From NCBI GenBank assembly GCA_902796535.1, contig CADBPL010000205.1:1-6130 (forward strand): DNA of 6,130 nt. Direction: 5' to 3'. The first letter of the stretch is position 1, and each line of letters opens with the position of its first letter. Below are positions 1 to 5,591 of the stretch, piece after piece. The notes under the pieces were generated by a model that worked only from the letters and a program-made list of their open reading frames with translations, did not search any database and had not been told where the DNA came from. A program made the translations under genes and the position numbers. This stretch comes from Oscillospiraceae bacterium (lineage in GTDB: Bacteria; Bacillota; Clostridia; Oscillospirales; Acutalibacteraceae).

Positions 1-139
1 GCGGGAACGCGGCGAGGTTGCGCTTTTCGGTTTCGGAAAACGTTTTCTTCGGCAGCACCAGCAGCAGCAGGCTCATGCCGAACAGGAACAGGAAGAAAAC
101 GGCCGCAAACAGCGCCGGGAGCTTCAGCTTTTTCTTCAT
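1..139 (-). CDS. DHHW-family (AlgJ/AlgX-like) exported protein, N-terminal 46 codons only
   Basis: Partial gene running off the left edge. The visible part begins MKKKLKLPAL, followed by a single hydrophobic membrane segment (about residues 9-29), then LPKKTFSETEKRNLAAFP. This pattern (short basic N-terminus, one helix, then FSE-x-E-x-R-x-LA-x-FP) is typical of the start of DHHW-family and related AlgX/AlgJ SGNH-like proteins, which sit outside the membrane beside an MBOAT acyltransferase and are thought to put the acyl group on an extracellular polymer. The catalytic region lies outside the window, so the family call rests on the N-terminal motif and on the MBOAT gene directly upstream. I chose the ATG at 139 because GAGGGA (146-151) sits 6 nt upstream of it. 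The ATG at 145 directly abuts that site and would only add Met-Thr. The gene is the fourth of the operon starting near 2990. Confidence 0.75.
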   Translation of the reverse strand, partial: MKKKLKLPALFAAVFFLFLFGMSLLLLVLPKKTFSETEKRNLAAFP

Positions 140-145
140 CGTCAT

Positions 146-151
146 TCCCTC
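146..151 (-). promoter_or_regulatory. Ribosome binding site overlapping the MBOAT stop codon
   Basis: GAGGGA on the minus strand uses the last two bases of the MBOAT stop codon TGA (152-150). It lies 6 nt from the ATG at 139 and next to the ATG at 145, so it favours the 139 start and suggests termination-reinitiation coupling between acyltransferase and DHHW protein. Confidence 0.6.
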
Positions 152-1550
152 AGAACTTGAAATATAAAAACGGGTTGTAGGCGTCGCTCACGAGGCTGGC
201 CGTGCTCAGCAGCAGCACGGCGGCGGCCGCCGCCGTTTGCAAAGCGGGAAAGATTTTTTTGCCGCTGAGCCTGTCATAACACCGGCGAATGAGCGGCGTG
301 GAAGCCACAAAGGCAATCAGCAGCAGCGGCAGCGCAGCCAACAGCACGCTCGCCGCATCGGCGCTGAGCAGGCCGCCGGTGAACAGCCGCGGCACAAACG
401 CCCTGAGCGCGGCAAAACCGCCGACGCCGTCGTCAAAATAGAACAGCACCCAGCCCAGCGCAATGAACAGCAGCGCATAAACGCGCGAAAACACGGTCGG
501 GAGCTTTTGCAGGACTTTCAGCAGGAACAGCTTTTCGAGGATCAGCAGCACGCCGAAATACAGCCCCCACAGCACAAAGTTCCAGCTTGCGCCGTGCCAA
601 AGGCCGGTGAGCATCCACACGATGAGGATGTTGACGATCTGGCGTGCCTTGCCGCGGCGGTTGCCGCCCAGCGGAATGTAAACGTATTCGCGGAACCACG
701 TGCCCAGCGAAATATGCCAGCGGCGCCAGAATTCGGTGATGCTTTTGGAAACGTAGGGGTAATCGAAGTTTTTCAAAAAAGAAAAGCCGAACAGATTGCC
801 TAAGCCGCGCGCCATATCGGAATAGCCGGAAAAATCAAAATAGATCTGCAAGCTGAACGCGATCACGCCGCACCACGCGGCCAGTGCGCCGCCGTCGGTC
901 GTGTTGCGCAGTTCATCCCACAATGCGCCCATGGGGTTGGCCAGCAGCACCTTTTTGGCGAGCCCGAGCAAAAACAGTTGAACGCCCCGCTCGATCTGCG
1001 GCAGGTTTTCGCGGCGGAACTGCAATTGATCGTCCACGTCGCGGTAGCGCACGATCGGCCCGGCGATGAGCTGCGGGAACAGCGAAACGTAGGTGCCGAA
1101 GGCAACGATGCTGCGCTGCGCTTTGGTTTCGTGCCGGAACACGTCGATAGTGTAGGACATGATCTGGAACGTGTAAAATGAAATGCCCACGGGCAGCGGA
1201 ATATGCGGCAGCGCGAGGTTGGCCGCCGGCAGGAGCGCGTTGAGGTTGCGCACGGCAAAATCGGCATACTTGAAAAACGCGAGCAGCCCCAGATCGACCG
1301 CGAGCGAAACAAGGAGCACGGCCTTGCGCTTTTTGACGCTGCCGTCAAATTTTTCGAGCAGCAGCCCGACAAAATAGTTGAACACGATGGAGCCGAGCAT
1401 GAGCGCGATCAGCACCGGCTCGCCCCAGCCGTAAAACACAAGGTCGCTCAGCAAAAGAAAAGCGTTGCGAAATTTCTTAGGCAACGCGTAGTAGACAAGG
1501 AAAACGACGGGGAAAAAGACAAACAGAAAAACAAAGCTGGAAAAGACCAT
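150..1550 (-). CDS. MBOAT-family membrane-bound O-acyltransferase (AlgI/PatA/DltB-like)
   Basis: A 466-residue polytopic membrane protein, the usual size for AlgI-like MBOAT enzymes. Known members move an acyl (commonly acetyl) group from a cytoplasmic donor across the membrane to an extracytoplasmic partner that modifies a polysaccharide, peptidoglycan or teichoic acid. Visible landmarks: GISFYTFQ at 122-129; FDFSGYSDMARGLGNLFGF at 238-256; FWRRWHISLGTWFREYVYIP at 274-293 with His279; and GLWHGASWNF at 316-325 with His319. The last is the WHG histidine conserved through the family and essential in characterised members. About ten hydrophobic segments are spread over the chain. The ATG at 1550 is preceded by GAGGA, which overlaps the stop of the DUF4358 gene. 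The DHHW gene starts 10 nt after the stop. Family membership is secure; the polymer and the transferred acyl group cannot be read from the sequence. I give no symbol because algI, patA and dltB imply specific substrates. Confidence 0.95.
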   Translation of the reverse strand: MVFSSFVFLFVFFPVVFLVYYALPKKFRNAFLLLSDLVFYGWGEPVLIALMLGSIVFNYFVGLLLEKFDGSVKKRKAVLLVSLAVDLGLLAFFKYADFAVRNLNALLPAANLALPHIPLPVGISFYTFQIMSYTIDVFRHETKAQRSIVAFGTYVSLFPQLIAGPIVRYRDVDDQLQFRRENLPQIERGVQLFLLGLAKKVLLANPMGALWDELRNTTDGGALAAWCGVIAFSLQIYFDFSGYSDMARGLGNLFGFSFLKNFDYPYVSKSITEFWRRWHISLGTWFREYVYIPLGGNRRGKARQIVNILIVWMLTGLWHGASWNFVLWGLYFGVLLILEKLFLLKVLQKLPTVFSRVYALLFIALGWVLFYFDDGVGGFAALRAFVPRLFTGGLLSADAASVLLAALPLLLIAFVASTPLIRRCYDRLSGKKIFPALQTAAAAAVLLLSTASLVSDAYNPFLYFKF

Positions 1551-1556
1551 GGTTTA

Positions 1557-1561
1557 TCCTC
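1557..1561 (-). promoter_or_regulatory. Ribosome binding site overlapping the DUF4358 stop codon
   Basis: GAGGA begins inside the TGA stop (1562-1560) of the upstream lipoprotein gene and lies 6 nt from the MBOAT ATG. It is the only plausible ribosome site for the acyltransferase. Confidence 0.6.
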
Positions 1562-2042
1562 AACCGGCAAGGTGTTCGTTGAAAATCGCTTTCATATTTT
1601 CCGCGTCGGCCGAAACGAACATGCTCACGTAACGCCCGTGAACGTCAACGGTCGTTTTGTTGAGCAGCTCGAACATATCCGGGCTGTAATCGCGCATGGC
1701 GACCTTGTTGTCGTCCCGGTGGCTTTCCAGCATGGTGGCAACGGCCAGCGCGGCGGCTTCGTCGTTGGCTTCGACCATCACGATCTCGTCCTCATAGCCG
1801 CTGGCGTTCTGGCGGATGGCATAGGAACGGATCAGTTGGGCGTCAAGCCCGTAATAATCCATCAGATCCTCGTCGGTCTGAATGTCGATAAATTCCGCGG
1901 GCATTTTGGTTTTTGCGGCAAGCTCGGTCATGATGCCGGGCAGGTCGAGCGTAACGTCGGCAGGCTTGCCGCACGCGGCAAACAGCCCGGCCATTGCCAG
2001 CACCAGTGCGGCGGCAGTGAGAGCGGAAAGGATCTTTTTCAT
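1560..2042 (-). CDS. DUF4358-domain lipoprotein
   Basis: A 160-residue predicted lipoprotein. The N-terminus is MKK, then a hydrophobic helix (about 4-20) and a lipobox FAAC with the lipidated Cys at 24 (Phe at -3 is slightly unusual). The mature part (about 33-158) looks like DUF4358: acidic and mixed in character, with a central YEDEIVMVEANDEAAALAVA stretch (83-102) and a C-terminal GRYVSMFVS strand (136-144). DUF4358 has no established function. The frame stays open upstream to 2090, but the ATG at 2042 is the right start: it follows GAGGAGG by 6 nt and begins the signal peptide, whereas the longer version would overlap the SGNH gene and bury the signal. The place between an SGNH lipoprotein and the MBOAT gene suggests (inference) an accessory factor at the outer face of the membrane in surface-polymer acylation, comparable in position to AlgF in alginate operons. 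Confidence 0.85.
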   Translation of the reverse strand: MKKILSALTAAALVLAMAGLFAACGKPADVTLDLPGIMTELAAKTKMPAEFIDIQTDEDLMDYYGLDAQLIRSYAIRQNASGYEDEIVMVEANDEAAALAVATMLESHRDDNKVAMRDYSPDMFELLNKTTVDVHGRYVSMFVSADAENMKAIFNEHLAG

Positions 2043-2048
2043 GGTTAT

Positions 2049-2055
2049 CCTCCTC
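2049..2055 (-). promoter_or_regulatory. Strong ribosome binding site overlapping the SGNH stop codon
   Basis: GAGGAGG starts within the TGA stop (2056-2054) of the SGNH gene and is 6 nt from the ATG at 2042. It decides the start of the DUF4358 gene and points to translational coupling. Confidence 0.7.
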
Positions 2056-2962
2056 AGGAAGCGAATGTTTTGATCAGGTAATCGACCCATTTGTTGCAGC
2101 CCTTCGCCGACATGTGAATGCCCATGCCGTCCCGGTCGCCGCAGTAGGATGGGTGCAGGTTGCCGTATTCGTCTTTCATCTGGCTGTTGACGTCAACATA
2201 AGTCCAGCCGTTTTTTTCGCACATGGCCTTGAGCGTTTTGTTGAACGCGTTCACGTTTTTGTTGTTGAATTTGCCGTGCTGCTTGTCGGCCGTGATGGGC
2301 GTGACCGACTGAACGTAAACCTTGATGCCGGGCGATTTTTCAACGATCGCCTTGATCAGCGCGGTTGCGCGCTTGATGATAAAATCGGTGTCATAGGCGG
2401 CAAAATCGTTCATGCCCAGCATGATGAAAACCTTTTTGGCGCCCAGCGTTTTAACGCCGTCCTCCACGCGCACCTTTTTGCCGTTGAGCTTCGGGTGAAC
2501 GGATCGCGGGTTGCTCGTTTCCCACGCGCTGTTGCTGTAGCTCAGGCTGCCGCTGCACAGAAATTTGGCTTTGCCCAAATAGTTTTTGCCGGCGTTGCGC
2601 TGCGAGGTGGCCGTGTTTTTCAGCCCGAGGGTGACGCTGTCGCCCACAAAAACGGCGTCGTCAAAAAACGAGGTCTTGGCGTTGGGGTTCAGCGATTCCT
2701 TCAGCGGCGCGGAGGTGGTTTTGGGGCGCTTGGTGGAATGCTCCTCTTTGACAGGGCGGGAAGATTCATCGGACCGGACGGCGGCGGAAGAATCCTCTTC
2801 GGTCGGCCGGGCCGAGGCTTCGGAGAGCCGCCTGGTGTTTAACTGCCCCGCCGGTTCAGCGGCGGAAGGCGCAGTCGGGTTGATCGCGATGCTGCAGCTT
2901 GCAAAACAGAGCACTGCCAGCAAAAGCGCAAGAGAGGTGAGAACGGCGCGCTTCGATTTCAT
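2054..2962 (-). CDS. SGNH/GDSL-family hydrolase lipoprotein
   Basis: A 302-residue exported protein. The signal peptide (1-22) ends in FASC with the lipidated Cys at 23. A low-complexity linker rich in Ser, Thr, Pro and charged residues (about 28-95) would hold the enzyme off the membrane. The catalytic domain (about 98-300) shows block I VFVGDSVTLGL (104-114) with nucleophile Ser109, block III MLGMNDF (181-187) with oxyanion Asn185, and block V RDGMGIHMS (277-285) with catalytic His283. SGNH enzymes are esterases or acyltransferases; here O-acetyl removal from, or transfer to, a surface polymer is the natural guess from the MBOAT and DHHW neighbours. Oddly, the residue three before His283 is Met280 where the family usually has Asp (DxxH); the nearest Asp is 278. 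The ATG at 2962 is preceded by AGGA 6 nt upstream and by a strong promoter, making this the first gene of the operon. Confidence 0.92.
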   Translation of the reverse strand: MKSKRAVLTSLALLLAVLCFASCSIAINPTAPSAAEPAGQLNTRRLSEASARPTEEDSSAAVRSDESSRPVKEEHSTKRPKTTSAPLKESLNPNAKTSFFDDAVFVGDSVTLGLKNTATSQRNAGKNYLGKAKFLCSGSLSYSNSAWETSNPRSVHPKLNGKKVRVEDGVKTLGAKKVFIMLGMNDFAAYDTDFIIKRATALIKAIVEKSPGIKVYVQSVTPITADKQHGKFNNKNVNAFNKTLKAMCEKNGWTYVDVNSQMKDEYGNLHPSYCGDRDGMGIHMSAKGCNKWVDYLIKTFAS

Positions 2963-2996
2963 TTTTTCCTGCCCTTTCTATTATGTAAACAATAAA

Positions 2997-3024
2997 ATTA
3001 TAGCACGCCCGCCATTAAAGTCAA
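2997..3024 (-). promoter_or_regulatory. SigA-type promoter of the acylation operon
   Basis: On the minus strand, TTGACT (3024-3019, 5 of 6 to consensus) is separated by 16 nt from a perfect TATAAT (3002-2997), preceded by TGC, an extended -10. Transcription would start near 2990 and give a leader of about 28 nt to the SGNH start codon, long enough for its ribosome site. No other promoter of similar quality is visible before the DHHW gene, so it probably drives all four genes. Confidence 0.85.
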
Positions 3025-3036
3025 CAACAAAGTTGT
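3024..3036. promoter_or_regulatory. Small palindrome abutting the -35 box, possible operator
   Basis: ACAAC-AAA-GTTGT is a perfect 5+5 inverted repeat touching the outermost base of the -35 hexamer of the operon promoter. The position would suit a regulator that blocks or recruits RNA polymerase. It is short and AT-rich, so chance is a real alternative; no regulator gene is visible nearby. Confidence 0.25.
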
Positions 3037-3146
3037 AACAAAACCGCAATTTGTGTCGAAAAAGCAGCCCTTTCGGCGGTGACATGCCGCGCAAAGCGGG
3101 CGAAAGCCGCGATTGGTGCGCATTACCATATCTATATTCCGCCGCC

Positions 3147-3199
3147 CGGTTTTGATGCACCCGGGGCACGAAAAGCGCCGCTCCCGCGGTGCAAAACCG
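3147..3199. repeat. Long imperfect inverted repeat (hairpin) in the intergenic region
   Basis: The arms 3147-3166 and 3183-3199 pair as CGGTTTTG with CAAAACCG (8 pairs), a 3-nt bulge, CACC with GGTG (4 pairs), a 2x2 internal loop, and GGG with CCC (3 pairs), closing a 16-nt loop. No T-tract follows on either strand, so it is not a standard intrinsic terminator. It lies 38 nt after the stop of the small hydrophobic ORF and would be in the 3' part of that transcript. It could be a stabilising RNA structure, part of a non-coding RNA, or a dispersed repeat. The neighbouring 3040-3146 is also rich in short GC hairpins, such as GCGG/CCGC around a GAAA-containing loop. Confidence 0.5.
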
Positions 3200-3236
3200 T
3201 TCGGGGGCGGCGTTGTGGCTTGGGGTTGGCAGAGGG

Positions 3237-3323
3237 TCATCCGAACAGGAAAAACAAAATGCTGACAAAGAACGACGAAATGACGTCGGCAATGCCGTCG
3301 AAGAAAGAAACGATCGCATCCAT
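3237..3323 (-). CDS. Candidate 28-residue hydrophobic acidic small protein
   Basis: A short ORF in the gap between the phosphoesterase and the acylation operon. It reads MDAIVSFFDGIADVISS (1-17), then FFVSILFFLFG (18-28). More than half the residues are Phe, Ile, Val or Leu, there is no Lys or Arg, and the only charged residues are Asp2, Asp9 and Asp13. Plotted at 100 degrees per residue these three Asp fall on one helix face (200, 180 and 220 degrees), with Ser6 and Ser16 beside them, so the first half would be an amphipathic helix and the second half could insert in a membrane. AAGGAG lies 9 nt upstream of the ATG at 3323; an ATG at 3332 is in frame but abuts that site. A promoter-like sequence lies 37 nt upstream of the start. 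I do not recognise a family. Membrane-active peptide, small membrane-protein partner or signalling peptide are all possible; a chance ORF cannot be excluded at this length. Confidence 0.55.
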   Translation of the reverse strand: MDAIVSFFDGIADVISSFFVSILFFLFG

Positions 3324-3359
3324 TTTTTCCATCTCCTTCCGAATTTTTTCCGCACCGTC

Positions 3360-3388
3360 ATGATACCACAGCTCTGCGGCAAACACAA
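3360..3388 (-). promoter_or_regulatory. Candidate promoter for the 28-residue ORF
   Basis: TTGTGT (3388-3383, 3 of 6) lies 17 nt from TATCAT (3365-3360, 5 of 6), the latter preceded by TGG, an extended -10. Predicted start near 3353, giving a 30-nt leader with the AAGGAG site. The -35 is weak but an extended -10 often compensates. It lies just after the phosphoesterase stop (3408). Confidence 0.5.
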
Positions 3389-3407
3389 CGGGCTGTTTTG
3401 ATTTGTT

Positions 3408-4763
3408 TTATTCAACGCTGAATGCGGCGCTGATGGGTTCGCCCGCTTCGACCCAGACGTTCAGCGGCGTGACCCGGACGGTGTAGGCGGCGCTCGTCAG
3501 GCCTTCAAACGTGCAGCTGAGCGTTTCGGGCATCGGCTCGAAATAGTATTCGGAATAGATCTCTTTTTCGGCAACGGGCTTTTTGGGCGAGGCGTTGTCA
3601 TAAAGCGAAATGCGGTAGCCGTAAACGCAAAAATCGTCGAGCGCCTGCGGGAAGGAAACGCGCGCCGTGGTTCCGTTTGCGGTCACGGTAACGGCCGCGC
3701 CGCGGTCAAAGCAGGGCAGGCCGGTGGTTTTTTTGCGGGCGGAGGTGTAGGCGAATTCTTTGGGGTTCGTCACGTTGTCGAGCTGCCAGATGAGCTGCTT
3801 GTCCGGCTCGTCGGTGTTGGCCGGGGTGCGGAAAAAATCGTCCGTGAGCAGGTTATACGGCAGGATGCGCACGCGGTTTTGCGCGTCGACCTCCACGATC
3901 AAAAACTGCGCGGCGTTGCGGCTGCCCTCGGGCACGGTGTTGTCGCCGATGTCGCGTTCCATTTCAAAATAATTCAGCGTGCCCGCGCCGAGCTGGGTGT
4001 AGCCGCATTGCCAGATGTTCAGCGGATGGTTGATCGGGCCGTGCGAATGCCCGGAAAAGTTGACCACCTGCGGATACTGCGCGTAAACCAGGTGCAGCGG
4101 CAGCGACATTTGCGTGTACCAGCTGCGGCTGACGTAAACGGTGTTCCAGATGTGGCCGTGCTGCATGGTGAAAATGGGCTTGCTCGGATCGTCCTTTTCG
4201 GCCTTTCTCAGCTCACCGCTCAGCCAGTTCAGCTGCATGGGCATTTGCCACGTGTCCTTCGGGCTCGGGGATAAGCCGATGAAATGAAAGCCCTTGATGA
4301 CCACGTGTTTATCGCGCGGTTCGCCCATGAATTTTTCATATCCGTCCAGCCCCGTGGTGCTGAATTCGTGGTTGCCCATGATCGTGACCAGCTGCGTCTC
4401 CGGGCGGATGTTTGCCTGAATGACGCGGTTGAGGATCGCGTATTCGCCCTCGCTGCCGCTGTCGCAGTTGTCGCCCGTGAGCAGCAGCGCGTCAAGGCTG
4501 CGGTAGGTTTCGTGCGCGTCGCTGTAACGGTAGGCCGATTCAAACAGCTTGGCCAGCCGGTCGGCGTTGGTGCTGTCGGCAACGGAAATGTGCACGTCGG
4601 ACGCGACGGCAAAACGGAACACGGGCGCGAACGCCCCCTGCGTTTCAAGGTCGATCAGCCTTTCCATAAACCGCTGATCGGCCGCCGAAATGAACGACAC
4701 GCCGGTGACGAGCGAAAACACCGAAACCAGCGCCAGAAAAAATGCGAAAATTCTTTTGAACAT
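3408..4763 (-). CDS. Exported calcineurin-like metallophosphoesterase
   Basis: A 451-residue protein with an N-terminal hydrophobic signal or anchor (about 4-27, followed by SAADQ) and no lipobox Cys. The two-metal phosphoesterase motifs are complete and in order: ASDVHIS (54-60; Asp56, His58), TGDNCD (96-101; Asp98), GNHE (130-133; Asn131, His132), QHGH (201-204; His202) and GHSH (238-241; His239, His241). So it should be an active metal-dependent phosphomono- or phosphodiesterase outside the cytoplasm. Residues about 355-450 look like a beta-sandwich of fibronectin-III type, alternating strands ending in YTVRVTPLNVW, common in secreted clostridial enzymes as a spacer or binding unit. The substrate is not predictable. 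The ATG at 4763 follows CGGAGG by 7 nt. A terminator separates it from the upstream lipoprotein, so it is probably transcribed on its own. No clear terminator follows the stop codon. Confidence 0.9.
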   Translation of the reverse strand: MFKRIFAFFLALVSVFSLVTGVSFISAADQRFMERLIDLETQGAFAPVFRFAVASDVHISVADSTNADRLAKLFESAYRYSDAHETYRSLDALLLTGDNCDSGSEGEYAILNRVIQANIRPETQLVTIMGNHEFSTTGLDGYEKFMGEPRDKHVVIKGFHFIGLSPSPKDTWQMPMQLNWLSGELRKAEKDDPSKPIFTMQHGHIWNTVYVSRSWYTQMSLPLHLVYAQYPQVVNFSGHSHGPINHPLNIWQCGYTQLGAGTLNYFEMERDIGDNTVPEGSRNAAQFLIVEVDAQNRVRILPYNLLTDDFFRTPANTDEPDKQLIWQLDNVTNPKEFAYTSARKKTTGLPCFDRGAAVTVTANGTTARVSFPQALDDFCVYGYRISLYDNASPKKPVAEKEIYSEYYFEPMPETLSCTFEGLTSAAYTVRVTPLNVWVEAGEPISAAFSVE

Positions 4764-4781
4764 CAGAATGCCTCCGATCTG

Positions 4782-4811
4782 TTTTTAAAAAATGGCAAGG
4801 CGCCTTTTCAA
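4782..4811 (-). promoter_or_regulatory. Weak candidate promoter for the phosphoesterase
   Basis: TTGAAA (4811-4806, 5 of 6) is 18 nt from TAAAAA (4787-4782, 4 of 6). It lies between the upstream terminator and the start codon, where a promoter is expected. The same bases can be read as a weak hairpin plus T-run (GGC-GCCTT-GCC then a T6 run, 4787-4808), and a perfect 10-bp palindrome AAGGCGCCTT (4797-4806) sits in the spacer, so the assignment is tentative. Confidence 0.3.
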
Positions 4812-4850
4812 GAAAATATGCGGCCCCCGACGCGCTGCCGGGGGTCGGGG
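4811..4850 (-). terminator. Intrinsic terminator after the intact lipoprotein gene
   Basis: Three bases after the TAA stop (4856-4854) the minus strand can fold CCCCGAC with GTCGGGG (4850-4844 with 4831-4825, 7 pairs, 12-nt loop). An alternative register pairs CCCCCG with CGGGGG. The T-rich run TATTTTCT (4818-4811) comes 6 nt after the stem, a little further than ideal. Confidence 0.65.
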
Positions 4851-4853
4851 AGC

Positions 4854-5564
4854 TTATTTGCAGTTCTGTTCCACGCTTTTTTTGGTGAGCGGGAACCCGT
4901 CTTCGGCGGCAACGGTCTTCACGCTGCCGTAGCGCGTGGTGTATTGATCCTTCAGGCCGTTGAATTCCTCTTCCGAAACGGTGGTGCCGTTGATGGTGTA
5001 AACGACCTGATCGGCGGTTTTGTATTCGTATTCATAGTTGACGATTTCTTTGCAGCCGTCGGCCGTCATCTGGTAGTAGGTGCCGCCGCCGGTCGCCGCG
5101 CTGTAGGAACCGCTGAACTGGAAAATGCCGCGCTTTTCAAAGTAATCCAAAAAGTTTGCGTCGCGGCAGATCTCAACGGCTTTTCCGTCGCGGTAGGTGG
5201 CGATCACATAGCTGTAGCCGTGGGCGCCGAGCCCGTCGGTCAGCCAAAGCTCCGGCACGTCGTCCCCGTTCAAATAAAAGAAGCCGAACGAAAGGTCCTT
5301 CAAGGAATCCAGCTCCTCCATGGTTTTCAGCAGGTATTTCTGATAAGCGGCCGCCCATTCGCTCGGCGCGTTCGGATCGCGCGTGGTCGGTTCGGTGGGC
5401 ACGACGGTTTCGGAGGGCGCCTCGGTGGTTTCGGTCAGCGCCGCCGTGGCGGTGGGAGCAGCGGTCTCCCCGGCTTTTTCGGCGCTTTTGCCGCAGCCGG
5501 CCGCGGCGGCCAGCAGCGCGGCGGCCAGAACGCCGCAGCCAAGACGAATGAGTATGGATTTCAT
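4854..5564 (-). CDS. Lipoprotein of unknown function with acidic PEL-type motif
   Basis: A 236-residue predicted lipoprotein. The signal peptide has lipobox AAGC (Cys24), followed by a Thr/Pro/Glu-Ala-rich linker (about 28-65). The folded part (66-236) contains FFYLNGDDVPELWLTDG (95-111), a variant of the D-x-D-G-x-PEL motif that recurs in clostridial cell-surface lipoproteins, with an aromatic segment SYVIATYRDGKAVEI (118-132). The C-terminal module (about 187-236) ends in RYGS, EDGFPLT and a final NCK, and its closest visible relative is the remnant directly upstream (22 of 54 positions identical by my alignment). I know no function; a calcium- or glycan-binding surface protein is a guess from the acidic motif. 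The ATG at 5564 follows GGGAGGA by 8 nt. It starts 27 nt after the remnant's stop, with no promoter of its own visible, so it probably shares the promoter at 5922-5950. Confidence 0.85.
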   Translation of the reverse strand: MKSILIRLGCGVLAAALLAAAAGCGKSAEKAGETAAPTATAALTETTEAPSETVVPTEPTTRDPNAPSEWAAAYQKYLLKTMEELDSLKDLSFGFFYLNGDDVPELWLTDGLGAHGYSYVIATYRDGKAVEICRDANFLDYFEKRGIFQFSGSYSAATGGGTYYQMTADGCKEIVNYEYEYKTADQVVYTINGTTVSEEEFNGLKDQYTTRYGSVKTVAAEDGFPLTKKSVEQNCK

Positions 5565-5591
5565 GGTTGTTTTCCTCCCGGATCAAAAAAT

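Noticed and set aside
1203..2081. 292-codon plus-strand open frame
   Set aside because: Antisense to MBOAT and DUF4358 genes, which have clear motifs and ribosome sites; the translation is His/Gln/Val-rich shadow sequence.
2114..2842. 242-codon plus-strand open frame
   Set aside because: Entirely antisense to the SGNH gene; no motif or start signals.
3050..3080. Possible minus-strand terminator with a T5 run
   Set aside because: The preceding stem is only about three pairs around a GAAA-like loop, too weak to call.
2998..3240. 80-codon minus-strand ORF with CPGC and CAAC pairs, its ATG overlapping the stop of the 28-residue ORF as ATGA
   Set aside because: Tempting as a coupled zinc-ribbon-like gene, but the sequence before its start is pyrimidine-rich with no ribosome site, it runs through the long hairpin, and its stop lies inside the -10 box of the operon promoter. 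Conservation of the Cys pairs in relatives would revive it.
2981..3415. 144-codon minus-strand open frame
   Set aside because: It overlaps two promoters and the better-supported small ORF in another frame; Arg/Ser/Pro-rich translation without motifs.
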